Part shown: positions 44,903 through 55,715 of the stretch, one piece after another
Position numbering within the stretch: position 1 is the stretch's first letter
Layout of the letters: each line of letters starts with the position of its first letter
DNA from: Astrocystis sublimbata
Lineage: Eukaryota; Ascomycota; Sordariomycetes; Xylariales; Xylariaceae
DNA length: 64,000 nt
NCBI GenBank assembly: GCA_022453515.1
Contig: JAJNNY010000001.1
Coordinates: forward strand, 372,001 to 436,000
Direction: 5' to 3'
Notes under the pieces: generated by a model
What the model saw: only the letters and a program-made list of their open reading frames with translations
Database searches by the model: none
Told to the model about the DNA's origin: nothing
Position numbers and translations under genes: made by a program

Positions 44903-46493
44903 CTACCCTTTCCATTCGGCTTCAATCATCCATCTTCTGGCCCCCTCAGGCCGACGAGCCCCTACGTAGCGGAACCGAGGATCTGCCCGGCGGAAGAGCT
45001 CGGCCCATTCATCCTGCTCGCGCTCTTGCGAGTTGAATAGCATGTGCATTCCGATATCCATGTTACTACATTTACTCGATTAGGAGGGGCTCGATATGTT
45101 GGGACTCGGGTTACTTGATGACATACATCGCTTTCCGCGCTTCTATCTCGGTCAGGTCCTCGAGGGCTGGGATGATGTGCTCATGGATGAGCACTCTCGC
45201 GCCCGGTTGCAACGCGGGTATCAGGGCCTGCAGAATCCGGATGCAGTACTTGTCGGCCCAGTTATGGAAAATGGATCGGAAGTAGTACACATCGGCAGCA
45301 ATCGGCTGAGGAGAGAAGCAATCACTGCAATCGACACTCAGTCAGCACCTTACCGAGACAGTTCTACGCAGACCACACTCATCGTTCATTGAAGTGGGGG
45401 ACTCACTGGGGGACATATTCGACTCTTTCTTGAAGATCAGCGGGTAGTCGCAATGCGCCTTCGGCAACGACATCCGGAAGATCTTGAACAAAGCAGCGCA
45501 TATGGGGGAATTTCTTGGCAATCTCGATGGCGACGTTGCCCCATGATCCACCGACGTCCACCATGGTTTTTTTCTCTGCCCAGGGGTAGTTTTCGAGGAG
45601 TCCATCGAAGGACTGATCGGGCTTGGTGAAATGCAGTCCGAACCGGCTCACGCGAGCGGGATCATTTCTGAAGGTATCGTACATGCCTTTGCCGCTACTG
45701 TGCGCAAGACTGAATCCCTGTTGCAAACATTAATAGGGCCCTGAGGACCACGTCAACAATTTGTTCAGAGCTCACGGTTTCATTGACATCTTCCGAGTTG
45801 AGCCAGGTTTCCATGGCGTCGGTCATCTAACCATTGAGGCTAGTTAGTCAAACAGATCGTTTGAACGTTTTGAGTTGTATGCCAGGGAGATTTCAGGCGA
45901 ACCTTGACCGCAGCAGGCCAGAACTCATCGAGCTTCAGCGTGAGCGAATTCCTTGTGATCTCATCCCGGGCAAGAATGGCTGTCAAGGCTGAATGCGTTA
46001 CGACGCCGGGTTTCTCCTCACGGAAGAAGAGATGATTGAAGATGGCATGCCTCACGAGGCGACGGACAATTTTTGCGTTCAATCCCGAGAACTTGGCCAT
46101 GGCGTCGAACGAAGTAGCTTCTCCGACCGGAAAGGACAGGTCAAGGCGGAAACGCAGAATCGCTTTCACACTTGCGTAAGATGTCCACTTGATGTTGTGA
46201 GTAAGCTAAAGCAGGTATATATGACTATCATTTGAGGTATTAGATGAACTTACATTGAAGCCGAGGAGCTCTCTGGGACCGGTCAATAATGCCTTCAGTT
46301 CGGAACAGGCTTCGATTACTGCTGCTTTTGCAGCCTTCACGTCTGAGGCGTCATCGGGTATCGGTAGACGCTCAAGAGCGCCTACCTCGAGTGACGGCGT
46401 AGGCAGCTGGTGTTCTTCGAAGAAGTCATTGATTATAGCTGTCTGTTGCCCAATTAGAGAAGACAGCTCCAGGATTCTATTGGTAGGGGACAT
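44903..46493 (-). CDS. O-methyltransferase, COMT-like (secondary-metabolism type)
   Basis: SAM-dependent O-methyltransferase of the plant caffeate-OMT-like family common in fungal polyketide pathways. Exons on the minus strand: 46493-46254, 46187-45903, 45826-45776, 45717-45407, 45324-45115, 45065-44903, exactly 420 codons (419 aa). The N-terminal dimerisation domain includes AILRFRLDLSFPVGEATSFD and RRLVRHAIFNHLFF. The SAM motif is TMVDVGGSWGNVAIEIAKKF with the following QDLPDVV. The catalytic base His lies in YYFRSIFHNWADKYCIRIL, and LIPALQPGARVLIHEHIIP is the late motif. The end NNMDIGMHMLFNSQERE is recovered only by splicing the last intron. All introns are GT..AG, 49-82 nt. No backbone synthase lies nearby in this window. 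Confidence 0.92.
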
Positions 46494-47966
46494 GGTGTCA
46501 CTATCAGAGATCCAAGTGACAATACAACTTGGCTAAGAATATCGAGGGTCCTACTAAGAACATTGAGGTTACCGGGGGTATGGGGAATTTATAAATTGGG
46601 CACTGCTTCAGTCTATGGCATTTCGTTTCGCATGAACTGACACACATACGTATATGCAGTCCTACACGAATATGTATCGTGCAATGCCACTGACCGAGAC
46701 GAGAAGTGGCAATGCCAATCAATACGCTGTGTCCACGTGGGACCAAATCCCGGGAGGTGTATACGAAGAGAGGCAAGCTCTGTGCTGCAGGTTCAAACCT
46801 GGAAAGATCATGCTCGAATCTTTGTTACTAGACTCGGCTGGTCCGTCTCCTTCCGAGAGGTGTCAACCAATCCAATGTCAACGCAAGTAACACAGCGTCT
46901 AGACAGAGTGAAATCGCAGAACTACGTCGGCCGATCTGCCTCTATTATTGACAGAAATCTTTATGAGCTCTGATAGGACCACTTGACTCTCCAGCTGCGG
47001 CATCTTGGACACCTCCAATGGCACATCGTCCCCAGTGTTTGTAAAGATGCATGTAATGCCATAGTAATCCACTGAGCTTCTAGAGTATGTTCGCCATTGA
47101 GATAAAATTTGAGTAAGCGAGGCCGGTGAAACATGACAGAGGGGAACATTCTGGTAAGTTGATCACATAGACTTTGACGACTGCATTGCCAATCGAATCT
47201 GCAATATGTGCAATGCGTCCTTCGGAGTTATCGAGTCCGTCATGACTCGATAGGTGGATGTCAGAATATTAAGTAGTCAGATGGTCGAGTGGTGTCTGGT
47301 ATTGATAACTATAAATGATAACGATATGCCGAGGATCCATAGGATAACGCGAATGATAACGAAGATCGCGAAATGATGGAAGGCGACGTCTACAACTTGG
47401 AAGATGGTTGGGGATTTCACATTCTTGCCGTTCGACACCATTTACACTACCATGCTTTAGTCGGGTGTCATCACCCCAACGAGTGCGTTAAGTGGTCTGT
47501 CTACGTGTAGTTGACATTCGAAATCCCATCTTGCAGCGCAATCTGAATAATATCCAATTAAAACCCGGCGATTCCTGCGCTTTTAAAAGCAATTCTCAGT
47601 ATATTTACGGCCAAAGATTATAGCAATCCCGCAAACCTTGGGATGTGTTAAGGGTACATCTTTTATTCCGACCAAGAACCTCTGGGTAGCACAATGCGTG
47701 TGGGGTCGGTTGGGGCAGGCAGGGTGTATGGGCAGCCGGCTTCTAATTAGTACCTGCATGTAGGTACACAACTGTTACTCACCAGGTGCCTTACCTTTTG
47801 TCTAGAAAACATTGGCGGTCAAAGTATTTCCATGCCATCTGCTGTCGACTCGCCAACCTGTCAAATTTATCGACGCCTTCCTAGTATCATGGAGGACTGA
47901 GCCGGCCCACTGGATTTACAGTGAACAAGCTACACTGCATAATTAACGAGATGCCTCTATGCTGTG
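46494..47966. other. Divergent spacer (O-methyltransferase / Zn2Cys6), possible gene relic
   Basis: Shared upstream region of two divergent genes. On the minus strand between 47441 and 46899 there are three consecutive open blocks in shifting frames that read like protein (see findings): 47441-47277, about 47256-47080, and about 47128-46899. I could not join them with credible splice sites, so no gene is called. Confidence 0.45.
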
Positions 47967-48001
47967 ATGGCACCCAGTCCGAGTCCGATCAGTCGCCTTA
48001 A
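47951..48001 (+). other. Upstream ORF overlapping the Zn2Cys6 start
   Basis: A 16-codon ORF (MPLCCDGTQSESDQSP) begins 16 nt before the main ATG at 47967 in another frame and ends 35 nt into the main coding region. If transcribed it could reduce initiation at the main start. Whether it is in the mRNA is not known. Confidence 0.4.
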
Positions 48002-49715
48002 GCCGCCAACCACTACGAAGAAGGTCAAAACTGGCTGTCGTACCTGCAAGACCCGACGTGTCAAATGCGACGAGGGTCGCCCCTCTTGCCATCGCTGTGT
48101 CTCAACTGGCCGTATCTGCGACGGATACGGCATCTGGGGTGGCGGCGGACATGGAAGCTCACATCAGGCGCTCGTGCCGAGAAGCACCGCTGTGACTCTC
48201 CCGAGCAGAATACGGCATCAGCAATGGGTGCTGAGCCCGGACCAAGAGACTTGCTTCCAATGGTTCCGATGCCGCACGCAACTGAAACTGCCGATTCCAT
48301 TCATCAGCCCATTCTGGCAGACCCTCGTTCTCCAGGCGTTGGCGGTTGAGCCAGCAATCCTTCACGCGGTACTTGCACTCGCATCAGCCCACCAGAACGA
48401 GACTCTCGAACAAGGTAGATCACAAGAGCTGTGCGTGCCGTTGCATTGTCAACAACCCTTCATGTTGCACGAATATGGCAAGGCTATCCGGTCCCTCCGG
48501 CCTCATTTTTCAGGCCAGGGCAGCAAATCTGTTCAGGTGGCGCTGATTGCTTGTACACTGTTTACATTCTTCGAGAACTTACTGGGTCGGTACACTGCCG
48601 CCAATACCCATCTCCATTCTGGCCTGAGGCTACTATCAGAAGTCTATGTTCCTTCGAAACCACGTGGATATGTTGATGACTGGATCATTGAGACTTTTGC
48701 GAGGTTGCATGTTCAGGCAGCCTTGCTGGGACAAGGCCTGCTAGAACTGTGTCCGAGGCTACCAGTGTATCCAACATCGCCGACACCAAGAACCTTCGCA
48801 TCTGCTAGTGAAGCTGCTCATTTCATAAACCGAATCTTGCTTGACGCGTTGTATCTGAGAGACCAGTGCGCTTTGTCGAATAAACCTGCGAGGGGTAAGA
48901 CTTTTGCTGCAAGTGTTGAGACCGGCCTGCAACGTCTACAGGCGGAGCTTGACACATGGCTAGCGGCATACGATTACACGGCATCGGACCCAGCCTGCAA
49001 TACAGTCATCTCACCCGAGGATGCTTTCTATCTCAAAGTGCTGCGCGGCTATCATACCGTCACGGGCATTGTGGTAAGAACTTGCACTCCGCATCCGCGC
49101 GAAACCTTGTACGATTCCTGCACCGCAGAATTTCTCCACCTCGTCGAGCAAATGGTCGCGATCTGGCAAGCTCATATCGTTCGCCCAGTATGGCACCATT
49201 CTCCGTGGGCAGATGGGACTCGCAGGATCTCCCATTCAGTCGGCGACAAGGGGTGGGTTCCTCTTCTCTACTTCGTCGCCGTCAAATGCCGGATTCATCG
49301 AGTCAGACTGCAGGCGATCAAGCTGCTATCGCAAACGATACACAAGGAGGGAATATGGGACTCTAGGCTTGCACTTGCTATTGCTAAGGAGGTCGTGCGG
49401 ATAGAGGAAGGTGATGACCACCAAGACTCGGATGACAATTTTAGTTTCATCAGCATACCTACTGAGCAAGACATCACCTTACCCTCGCTCCCAGATCACC
49501 TTAGATTGTACAACATCCAGGTGGGACTTCCCCAACACTCAAAGGGTGTGCTTACATTGGAGTACGAGCAGAGATTTGAGGATGCCGATGTTTCTTTGAG
49601 AAAGAAGAGATGTTATGACCTGAAAACAGGGAGTTGGAAAGATGGCGTGGACAAACCACGTTCTACTTTGGCGAACTCCGCCCTTGATCTACATGCTGCC
49701 AAAAATCTCCAATAG
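47967..49715 (+). CDS. Zn2Cys6 transcription factor (582 aa)
   Basis: Fungal nuclear regulator of the Gal4-type zinc-cluster class. One exon. The cluster lies near residues 24-52: CRTCKTRRVKCDEGRPSCHR followed by CVSTGRICDGYG, the C-x2-C-x6-C-x5-C-x2-C-x6-C form typical of regulators whose cluster is at the extreme N-terminus. The rest is the helical fungal TF region (QTLVLQALAVEPAILHAVLA, LASAHQNETLEQG, YGKAIRSLRP, ALIACTLFTFFENLLG), a frequent pattern in filamentous-fungal C6 factors annotated only generically. There is no clear dimerisation coiled coil after the cluster. Start: a GTG codon precedes in frame, but the ATG at 47967 is the natural choice. It is divergent from the O-methyltransferase about 1.5 kb away, so local regulation is possible but unproven. 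Confidence 0.9.
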   Translation: MAPSPSPISRLKPPTTTKKVKTGCRTCKTRRVKCDEGRPSCHRCVSTGRICDGYGIWGGGGHGSSHQALVPRSTAVTLPSRIRHQQWVLSPDQETCFQWFRCRTQLKLPIPFISPFWQTLVLQALAVEPAILHAVLALASAHQNETLEQGRSQELCVPLHCQQPFMLHEYGKAIRSLRPHFSGQGSKSVQVALIACTLFTFFENLLGRYTAANTHLHSGLRLLSEVYVPSKPRGYVDDWIIETFARLHVQAALLGQGLLELCPRLPVYPTSPTPRTFASASEAAHFINRILLDALYLRDQCALSNKPARGKTFAASVETGLQRLQAELDTWLAAYDYTASDPACNTVISPEDAFYLKVLRGYHTVTGIVVRTCTPHPRETLYDSCTAEFLHLVEQMVAIWQAHIVRPVWHHSPWADGTRRISHSVGDKGWVPLLYFVAVKCRIHRVRLQAIKLLSQTIHKEGIWDSRLALAIAKEVVRIEEGDDHQDSDDNFSFISIPTEQDITLPSLPDHLRLYNIQVGLPQHSKGVLTLEYEQRFEDADVSLRKKRCYDLKTGSWKDGVDKPRSTLANSALDLHAAKNLQ

Positions 49716-50158
49716 CTTATGCGATCCAAACCCACGATTGCATGTACAAGATCAAAAGATACACATTAGTACGGGAGTTGCACGCGAAATCGATTTTGAT
49801 TCATCTCACTGGGCGGGCAAGACGGAAGCTTGGAGGTATGTACCTCGTCAATGAAGACCAATACAATCCCTGTTGAGGGACAGCGGGGTTACTAGCCATG
49901 CACCTGTGGTGAAAAATCAATACAATCTTTTAGATAAAACTCTAGGTATCCAGATAAATCCTCTTCGAAATAGCATGAGTTATACGAACGATATCGTGGG
50001 AAGTTGGACTACCAAGTGGGATACGGCCAGCTAGTGCTTAGAAACGGGACGGTTCCAGGCACAAACTAGTATGCACATACATTTACGGCACCAGTGGCTA
50101 GATCATGATATGTGTTACGAGATTAAGCAGAATATGATCCAAGTTTCGGTAAACCTAT
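49716..50158. other. Intergenic spacer between convergent genes
   Basis: 3' flanks of the Zn2Cys6 and kinase genes; no feature seen. Confidence 0.5.
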
Positions 50159-52084
50159 CTAGATGCCACAGCATCTACCCACCAAGTCCTGAAGAGCATC
50201 CCGTACTCTCGAACCAGACCACCTTCTCTCGGGATCCGCCTCAACCATCGAAGACACTAGCTGTATGGTCAAGTCTGCAGTAGTTGAATCATGGTGTCCC
50301 TCATTCTCGATATTTTCTCGAAGCTCCGGGGGCAGTTCTCCGCACTGTAGCCCCTTGAGCATGTCCACGCGTTGCATGACAGTATTGCAGCGGCACAACA
50401 TCTCGACCAAGACCACGCCAAGCGCGAATATGTCGATTTTCTCGTCTTTCCTTCCGCCGGCTCGAGGGGGCTGGTAGTACGCGGTCCCGGCATCCTCTTT
50501 TGTCTCTGCAGAGCTTTGTGACGATGTCGGCACTTCACCTGCGGCAAGTTGGTGAACCAAGCCGAAGTCCCCAATCCGAGGGTTAAGCCACCCTCTTGTC
50601 GTGGAGTCCGTGCATGTTTTGCACGATAAATCGCAATAGCCACCGTCAAAGTAGTCACTCGGATCGGAAAGGAATATGTTGCCCGGCTTGATATCTCGGT
50701 GTATCAAGCCTTTCGAGTGGATGTATTGCAACCCCTCGTGTATGCGAAGGATCAAACGAAGGGTTGGGGCGAGGTGGAAGCAGTGCCGTGGGTTCGTCTT
50801 GGAAGACGAGGGCGGAGCTATGAACTGCGCTAGAGTCAACGGATACATGGACATTTGTATGTACAATGCGCATTGATTAGTCCCCGTAGCATCTTGAGGA
50901 AGGGCTGATTCATTTTCATTTGAGTCAGTATCCCCCCCTGCAAAGAAATTGCTCTCAGAAGCCGAAGTGGTGTCGACAACACTAAGTCCTAGGCTAGCAT
51001 CCTCGGACCAACCTTCATTCATACCTCGGTCATTTGTATTCGCATTCCGACTCGACGTAGTATCTGCTCCAAACACAATACCGCCACTGACAGAAGGTTC
51101 TTGCTTCTCATCATCATGGCTAAAGGCATGGCTATCTAGTAGTAGATGTTGCAGGGGCCTCCGAATGTGATTATTGGTATCATCTAGTCAGGGTCAGCTT
51201 AGGGGACAAGAGAGCTACAGTGGATTCCTAGGAGTAGAAAGATCGAAGACTAGCTTACCAAGCCCGCTCAAAAGTTCTGGCTGCTTTTGGGGCAACTCAA
51301 ACCACGTTGCATGATACCGAACAATGTTGGGGTGTTCGAGCATAGCCATTGCCTGCACCTCGCGTAGCACATGTTGTAAATCCTCATGTCTTCCGTCTGA
51401 AAGGCTCTTCACTAGTGTCGGTGGCAGAGTCACTTTCTTGACGGCATATGTCTTGTGGTCCAGTTGGTTGTAGCAAGCATAGACTTTTCCAAATCCACCC
51501 TTGCCAAGAAGGCGATCCTCCCTGAAAGCTGATCTATAATGGCTCTGAGGTGGTGGCGGTTGCGGTTGATGCAAAGTCAATTGAAGATCGTTTGCGGGAT
51601 GAGCTGCAAGGTCAAGTTGCGAGGTTTGAGCCATTAGGTCACGCATGGAATCGAGTATGTTGGGTGTCTGCGATCCAGCAACAAGACTATCGAGCCCCGA
51701 AAGATACTGCTGACGGACTCTCTGAAAGTCGTCGGAGATTGCCCTTGGGGAAAGCAAGCCAGTTGTTGAGAGGACCTGAGTGGCTTGGCTGAATAACTGG
51801 CGGGTAGCAGCTTCAATTTCTGGCGACCGTCTGCTATAGCGCTGAGCAGGATTCGCGGCGTTCAGGAACTCAAGAGCGCGACTGCGGTAGTAGTCCTCAA
51901 GCAAGCTGGCAAGCATCATGTTGCGATGCCTTTCCATGTTATTGGCATCTTGGGGATCTGGCACAGATTCTTGGCTGTCCTGCAGCTGCTCCCGCGATGA
52001 TCTGCTGATGCTCTGGACATCTTCGCTTTGGACATCATCCTCTGTAGAAGCCTTCGACGGTATCGAATCATCAGTGGAGTCCAT
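50159..52084 (-). CDS. Protein kinase resembling eIF2-alpha kinases
   Basis: Ser/Thr kinase. Exons on the minus strand: 52084-51259 and 51183-50159; 617 codons, 616 aa, with a 75-nt intron. Residues 1-190 are a disordered and helical N-terminus. The kinase domain starts near residue 195: LLGKGGFGKVYACYNQ (Gly loop), KTYAVKKV (Lys), HVLREVQAMAMLEHPNIVRY (helix-C Glu). An insert of roughly 80 residues (270-350) separates this from QMSMYPLTLAQFI (hinge), then LIHRDIKPGNIFLS and IGDFGLVHQL. The split N-lobe with a long acidic insert and the MSMYPLTL-type hinge is the pattern of the GCN2/HRI/PEK group. Odd point: the APE position reads YYQPPRAGG, so the conserved Glu is missing. No RWD, HisRS or membrane region, so it is not GCN2 or PERK. 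Best guess is HRI-like. Confidence 0.78.
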
Positions 52085-53564
52085 AACAATTGCGCGAGTG
52101 CACTACTTGAAGGAGGGGACTTGTGGTCGGCCTGATGGTGCTGTTAGCAGCTAGAACACCATCGTTCTTTAGAACTCGATTTGGGGCAGCGTGCAACGAG
52201 ACTTGACAGTCAGGTTGCAGATCATCTCGTTTCAACTATACGCGCTTCGTGTGTTATGATGTGTAGAACAGGTGAGAGGAAAATCGATATGTTACAATAT
52301 CGGTGTAAGACGTTGTTTGTTACAGAGCCGGTGATATATCACCAAGCCGACGGGTTGACAGTGAATCGCCATGGACAGACAACGCCCTCCGCGAGACATA
52401 CCTAATGACAACTAGGCAACCACTAAACCGTTTTGAAACTCTAGGTCACTTCCCCAGACCGAGCTATCAGTGAAGATGTTCCCGACTTGGTTTGCCACAC
52501 TCTTCCATGCCTTTCTAAGGATTCGTGTCACGTTCAGGGTGGAGAGGACAAGAGCAATTTGGAGGCCATTCGTTCTGTTGCAAGGACTGAGGTGAGCAGC
52601 GAATGACGACCAATTAAGTCAATACCAAGACTTTCAAATTGAGGCAATAATCAAACACGTTGAACACTCTCCTCATGATGGCTTTTCTGTGTATATCATT
52701 TTCGTTGGTGTGGTGAGAGACTGACTCCACGTGATCCACCTGCCTAGGATGGACGCACTCAAGAAGTCCCGCTACATCGATGGATTGATTAGGTACCTTA
52801 GTACCTAGGTACTAGGCGAAATATGTATATATCAAATGCATATTGCTTTATCAGGATACCCAAGGGGTAGGTCCCGCCCCGCTGTAGGTGCGGACTTGAC
52901 TGTTTCTTATCCACCAGACTTGGATCAACATTCTGCTTGATTCCGTGGTAACCATCGTATAATCTATAGAATGCTTTTTGAATAGGTCTATGTAGTCGGG
53001 TAATCTGGAATCAAATAATAAATAGCAAACATATTATTCTATAGCACTATTGAGGATTATATCTTACGTAGATACCTAGGTAGGTAAGTATGTATCTATC
53101 TTACTGCAAGTGTGACTGACCTAATCGGGACCCCGCCATGAGGGCCTCTTATCATCGTGCCTCGGCTCATTCCGATAGGTGGGCAGGCACCTTAAGCGCT
53201 GTGCCGTACCTGACTTACTGTACAGGTTCCGGCTGCACGGGTCTCAATCTTAGCTGAGCAGATACAGCTTCTCTCTTTCCCCATCGGTGTCCTATTCTAC
53301 GCTCATTTGCCTTCTCCCTCTTTATTTCATTAATATTCTTGTCTTTTTCGCGTGTCCCCTGCATGCCTCTGGCACCAAGCAACGGTCTCCTCACGAAGTG
53401 CACGAGCACGGCCCTGTGTCTGGCGAGAGCCGTCCCGCTCTGGGTCATCGCCATCCTAGTACTCGTACTCGGAGCGATCTGGTCTCGGGTCACCGCCGCT
53501 ACGGCTCACCAACGCAACTCTACGCCCGCGGCCAAACCTCGCTCCTCTTGAGCGACGTCGTGAC
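52085..53564. other. Divergent spacer (kinase / THEM6-like)
   Basis: Holds the kinase promoter and the leader of the next gene. Two perfect TACCTAGGTA copies lie at 52802-52811 and 53073-53082. The stretch 52925-53100 is AT-rich. Confidence 0.5.
53363..53551 (+). other. Possible upstream ORF with a membrane segment (62 codons)
   Basis: ATG at 53363 opens a 62-codon frame ending 13 nt before the THEM6-like start, in a different frame. It contains a hydrophobic run LWVIAILVLVLGAIW. It may be a long uORF in the 5' UTR, a tiny membrane peptide, or chance in GC-rich sequence. Confidence 0.35.
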
Positions 53565-54630
53565 ATGGCGTCCGCCGCCGGGCCCCTCACCCGCATCACT
53601 CGGTTCGCCGGTCCCCTGCTGATCCCAGCCGTGGCGTACGGTGCGTACAAGGGCAATGCCGCCGGCGCACTCGAGGCCTTCTTCACCGGCCCCGGCAGGA
53701 CGAGCCGTGTTGTTGCGCTTGTCGTGGTCTTGGTCAATTGGAAGAGCTTGCCCTTTGCTTGGACAGTAAGTTGCGATTGCAGAATGTGTGTGGCTCCTGC
53801 GCCGGTTTAGCTGATCACAGAACCCTCAGTTCCGTGTGCTAGGTGCCATGGCATCACATTTCATCATCCGCCCACATCACACCTACACGCCAGACAAGCT
53901 GTTCCAACCCGTCAAGACGGAAACGCACGTCACGCTTCTCGAGGTCGACTACAACGTCCACAAGTCGAACTCGACATATTTCGCCGACCTCGACGTGAGC
54001 CGTACCCACTTGGTCGGCCACCTCCTCGCCTCCGGGTGCGCCGCGCTGAGCAACAATGCTGTCACGAAGCTCGTCATGAACCCCTCCGACCCCTCGAAGC
54101 CCGCGAAAGGCGCCTTCAACGTCCTCCTCGGCGGTGTGCAGTGCAGTTTCAAGAAGGAGCTGAAGCCGTACCAGCGATTTGAGATGTGGTCGCGCATCCT
54201 GAGCTGGGACAGGAAGTGGATGTACATCGTGACACACTACGTCGAGAAGGGCGCCGTGAAGTCAGGCTCAAAACCCGAAGATTGGGAGAAGAAGATTCAC
54301 GCCTCAGCAGTGAGCAAGTACGTCTTCAAGATCGGCCGGCTCACTGTCCACCCGGCGACCCTCATCGGGGCGAGCAATATGCTCCCCGAGCGGCCTGGCG
54401 GCTGGATCAGAGACGACAGCGAGGTCGAGGACTTATCGGAAAGTTTCGTCGAGGTACCCGAGGCGAAGAGTGGACCAGCAGCCGATGGGACCGCGTGGGA
54501 TTGGAGACGCACCGAGCAGATGCGAAGAAAGGGCCTTGAACATGCCCAAAACTTTGCCGCACTTGACGGCCTGCTTCAAGGATTCGAGCCTGGTGAAGAG
54601 GGGCCCCTGGGAACTTTCGGTCTGGGCTGA
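53565..54630 (+). CDS. THEM6-type hot-dog fold protein (thioesterase-like)
   Basis: Member of the fungal/animal family related to THEM6 and 4HBT-type acyl-CoA thioesterases, often labelled capsule polysaccharide biosynthesis protein. Exons 53565-53765 and 53830-54630; 334 codons, 333 aa, one 64-nt intron. The N-terminus carries a hydrophobic membrane anchor around residues 45-63 (VVALVVVLVNWKSLPFAWT). The hot-dog domain follows: THVTLLEVDYNVHKSNSTYF, then ADLDVSRTHLV, GGVQCSFKKELKPYQRFEMW and SRILSWDRKWMYIVTHYVEK. The DxNxHxxNxxYF-type pattern is the family signature. The C-terminus is charged and probably cytosolic. Thioesterase activity is family-based inference; many members are uncharacterised. 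Confidence 0.85.
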
Positions 54631-54926
54631 ACACCTAGTCACTTGCAATAACGATATATACATAGACAGCAGGGATCATAGACGACATATACCCACAGAC
54701 ATAGACACGATAGATAGAGTTTACGACCAGAACGCAGTAATCCGAATAGAACGAGATGTTATTATGCAGCCGAGTCCGGTACCGATGCGAACCATTCAGC
54801 CTTGAGATTTATCGCCCGCGATGTGAATTACAAAACAAGGGAGGGTATCTTGAACGCCATTCATTTCCATCACCAAGCCCTTTTCGCGAGGCCACCAAGT
54901 CCTCCTTTTCGATGTCAAGCACTTTC
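54631..54926. other. Spacer between convergent THEM6-like and CFEM genes
   Basis: Short 3' flanking region; nothing recognised. Confidence 0.5.
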
Positions 54927-55665
54927 TCACAGAGCCAATGCAAACATTAAAGCGGCACCAAAACCCATCCCTACGCTGATTCGGTCGGCAGCGGCGATGG
55001 AGACGGTAGGGGAAGCCTCGCTTTGGGTGTGGGTGGCATTGCTCAAGGCGCTGCTAATGCTGGCGGTAGCGCTTGTATAAGCATCACTTACGGTAGCGGC
55101 AGCGGCAGTGGCGTTCGTGGGGACACCGGTAGTGACGTCGTATTCTAATTCCGAGGAACTCGTCACACCAACGAAGGCAGAGCTCGGACGGCCAACGACC
55201 ACGCGAGCCGCCGAGGCCGAGTAGGTGTCGAGGGTGACGGTGCCAACATCGGCGACATTGCGGCAGACTTCATCTGTTACCTTGCTCGTCTCTGTCGGCA
55301 TACTCGTGTCAGCGATTCTATGCTTTTTACTTCCCCGTTTTGTCTTATTGCCATGCCAGTCCTACCTCTTCCATAGAAGAAGTGAGGACACGGACTTATA
55401 TGGAAGCTCGTCGGATCTAGGGGATAGTTAACGTACTCTCCAGGTCGTCTTTGCTGCAGCCTGCTCGGACACAAGGCGCGTAGCGGTCTGTAGACCCCGG
55501 AGGACTGGTGCACTGGCACTTGAGGTTGTACATGTCGCACTGGGCGTTTCTGGCCTTCTCGGCAAGGCATGATCGGGCGCACTCGGGCAGCTGCGAGACG
55601 AGGTTTTTCCGACATGCAGTAGCCAAGACTGTGAAAAGAGAGACGAGAATTACGTTGAAATGCAT
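54927..55665 (-). CDS. CFEM-domain, GPI-type cell-surface protein
   Basis: Extracellular CFEM protein; family members bind haem, act in adhesion or serve as effectors. Exons on the minus strand: 55665-55437 and 55291-54927; 198 codons, 197 aa, 145-nt intron with acceptor CGACAG. Signal peptide MHFNVILVSLFTVLATA. After the signal peptide region, eight Cys have CFEM spacing: ECARSC, AQC, LKCQC, APC, AGC, and EVC recovered in exon 2. The Asp expected between Cys3 and Cys4, in the CxCxC loop region, appears in QCDMYNLKCQC. A Ser/Thr/Ala-rich stalk follows and ends in a hydrophobic tail (GMGFGAALMFALAL), typical of GPI anchoring. An in-frame ATG at 55755 would add a Pro run coded by the poly-G tract and hide the signal peptide, so 55665 is preferred. 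Confidence 0.87.
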
Positions 55666-55690
55666 TTTTTTCTTCGGTTTGTGAGTGGTA

Positions 55691-55715
55691 GGGGGGGGGG
55701 GGGGGGGGGGGGGGG
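55691..55715 (+). repeat. Poly-G homopolymer (25 nt) in the CFEM 5' leader
   Basis: Twenty-five consecutive G on the plus strand (poly-C in the CFEM mRNA sense), 26 nt upstream of the chosen start. Length is likely unstable and may be wrong in the assembly. Confidence 0.9.

Noticed and set aside
46781..46800. CAGGTTCAAACCTGG, resembling a tRNA T-arm
   Set aside because: No matching acceptor, D or anticodon stems in the flanks; just a short palindrome.
40000..50000. A complete secondary-metabolite cluster
   Set aside because: No backbone enzyme in the window; only tailoring-type genes and a regulator, so the call is not supported.
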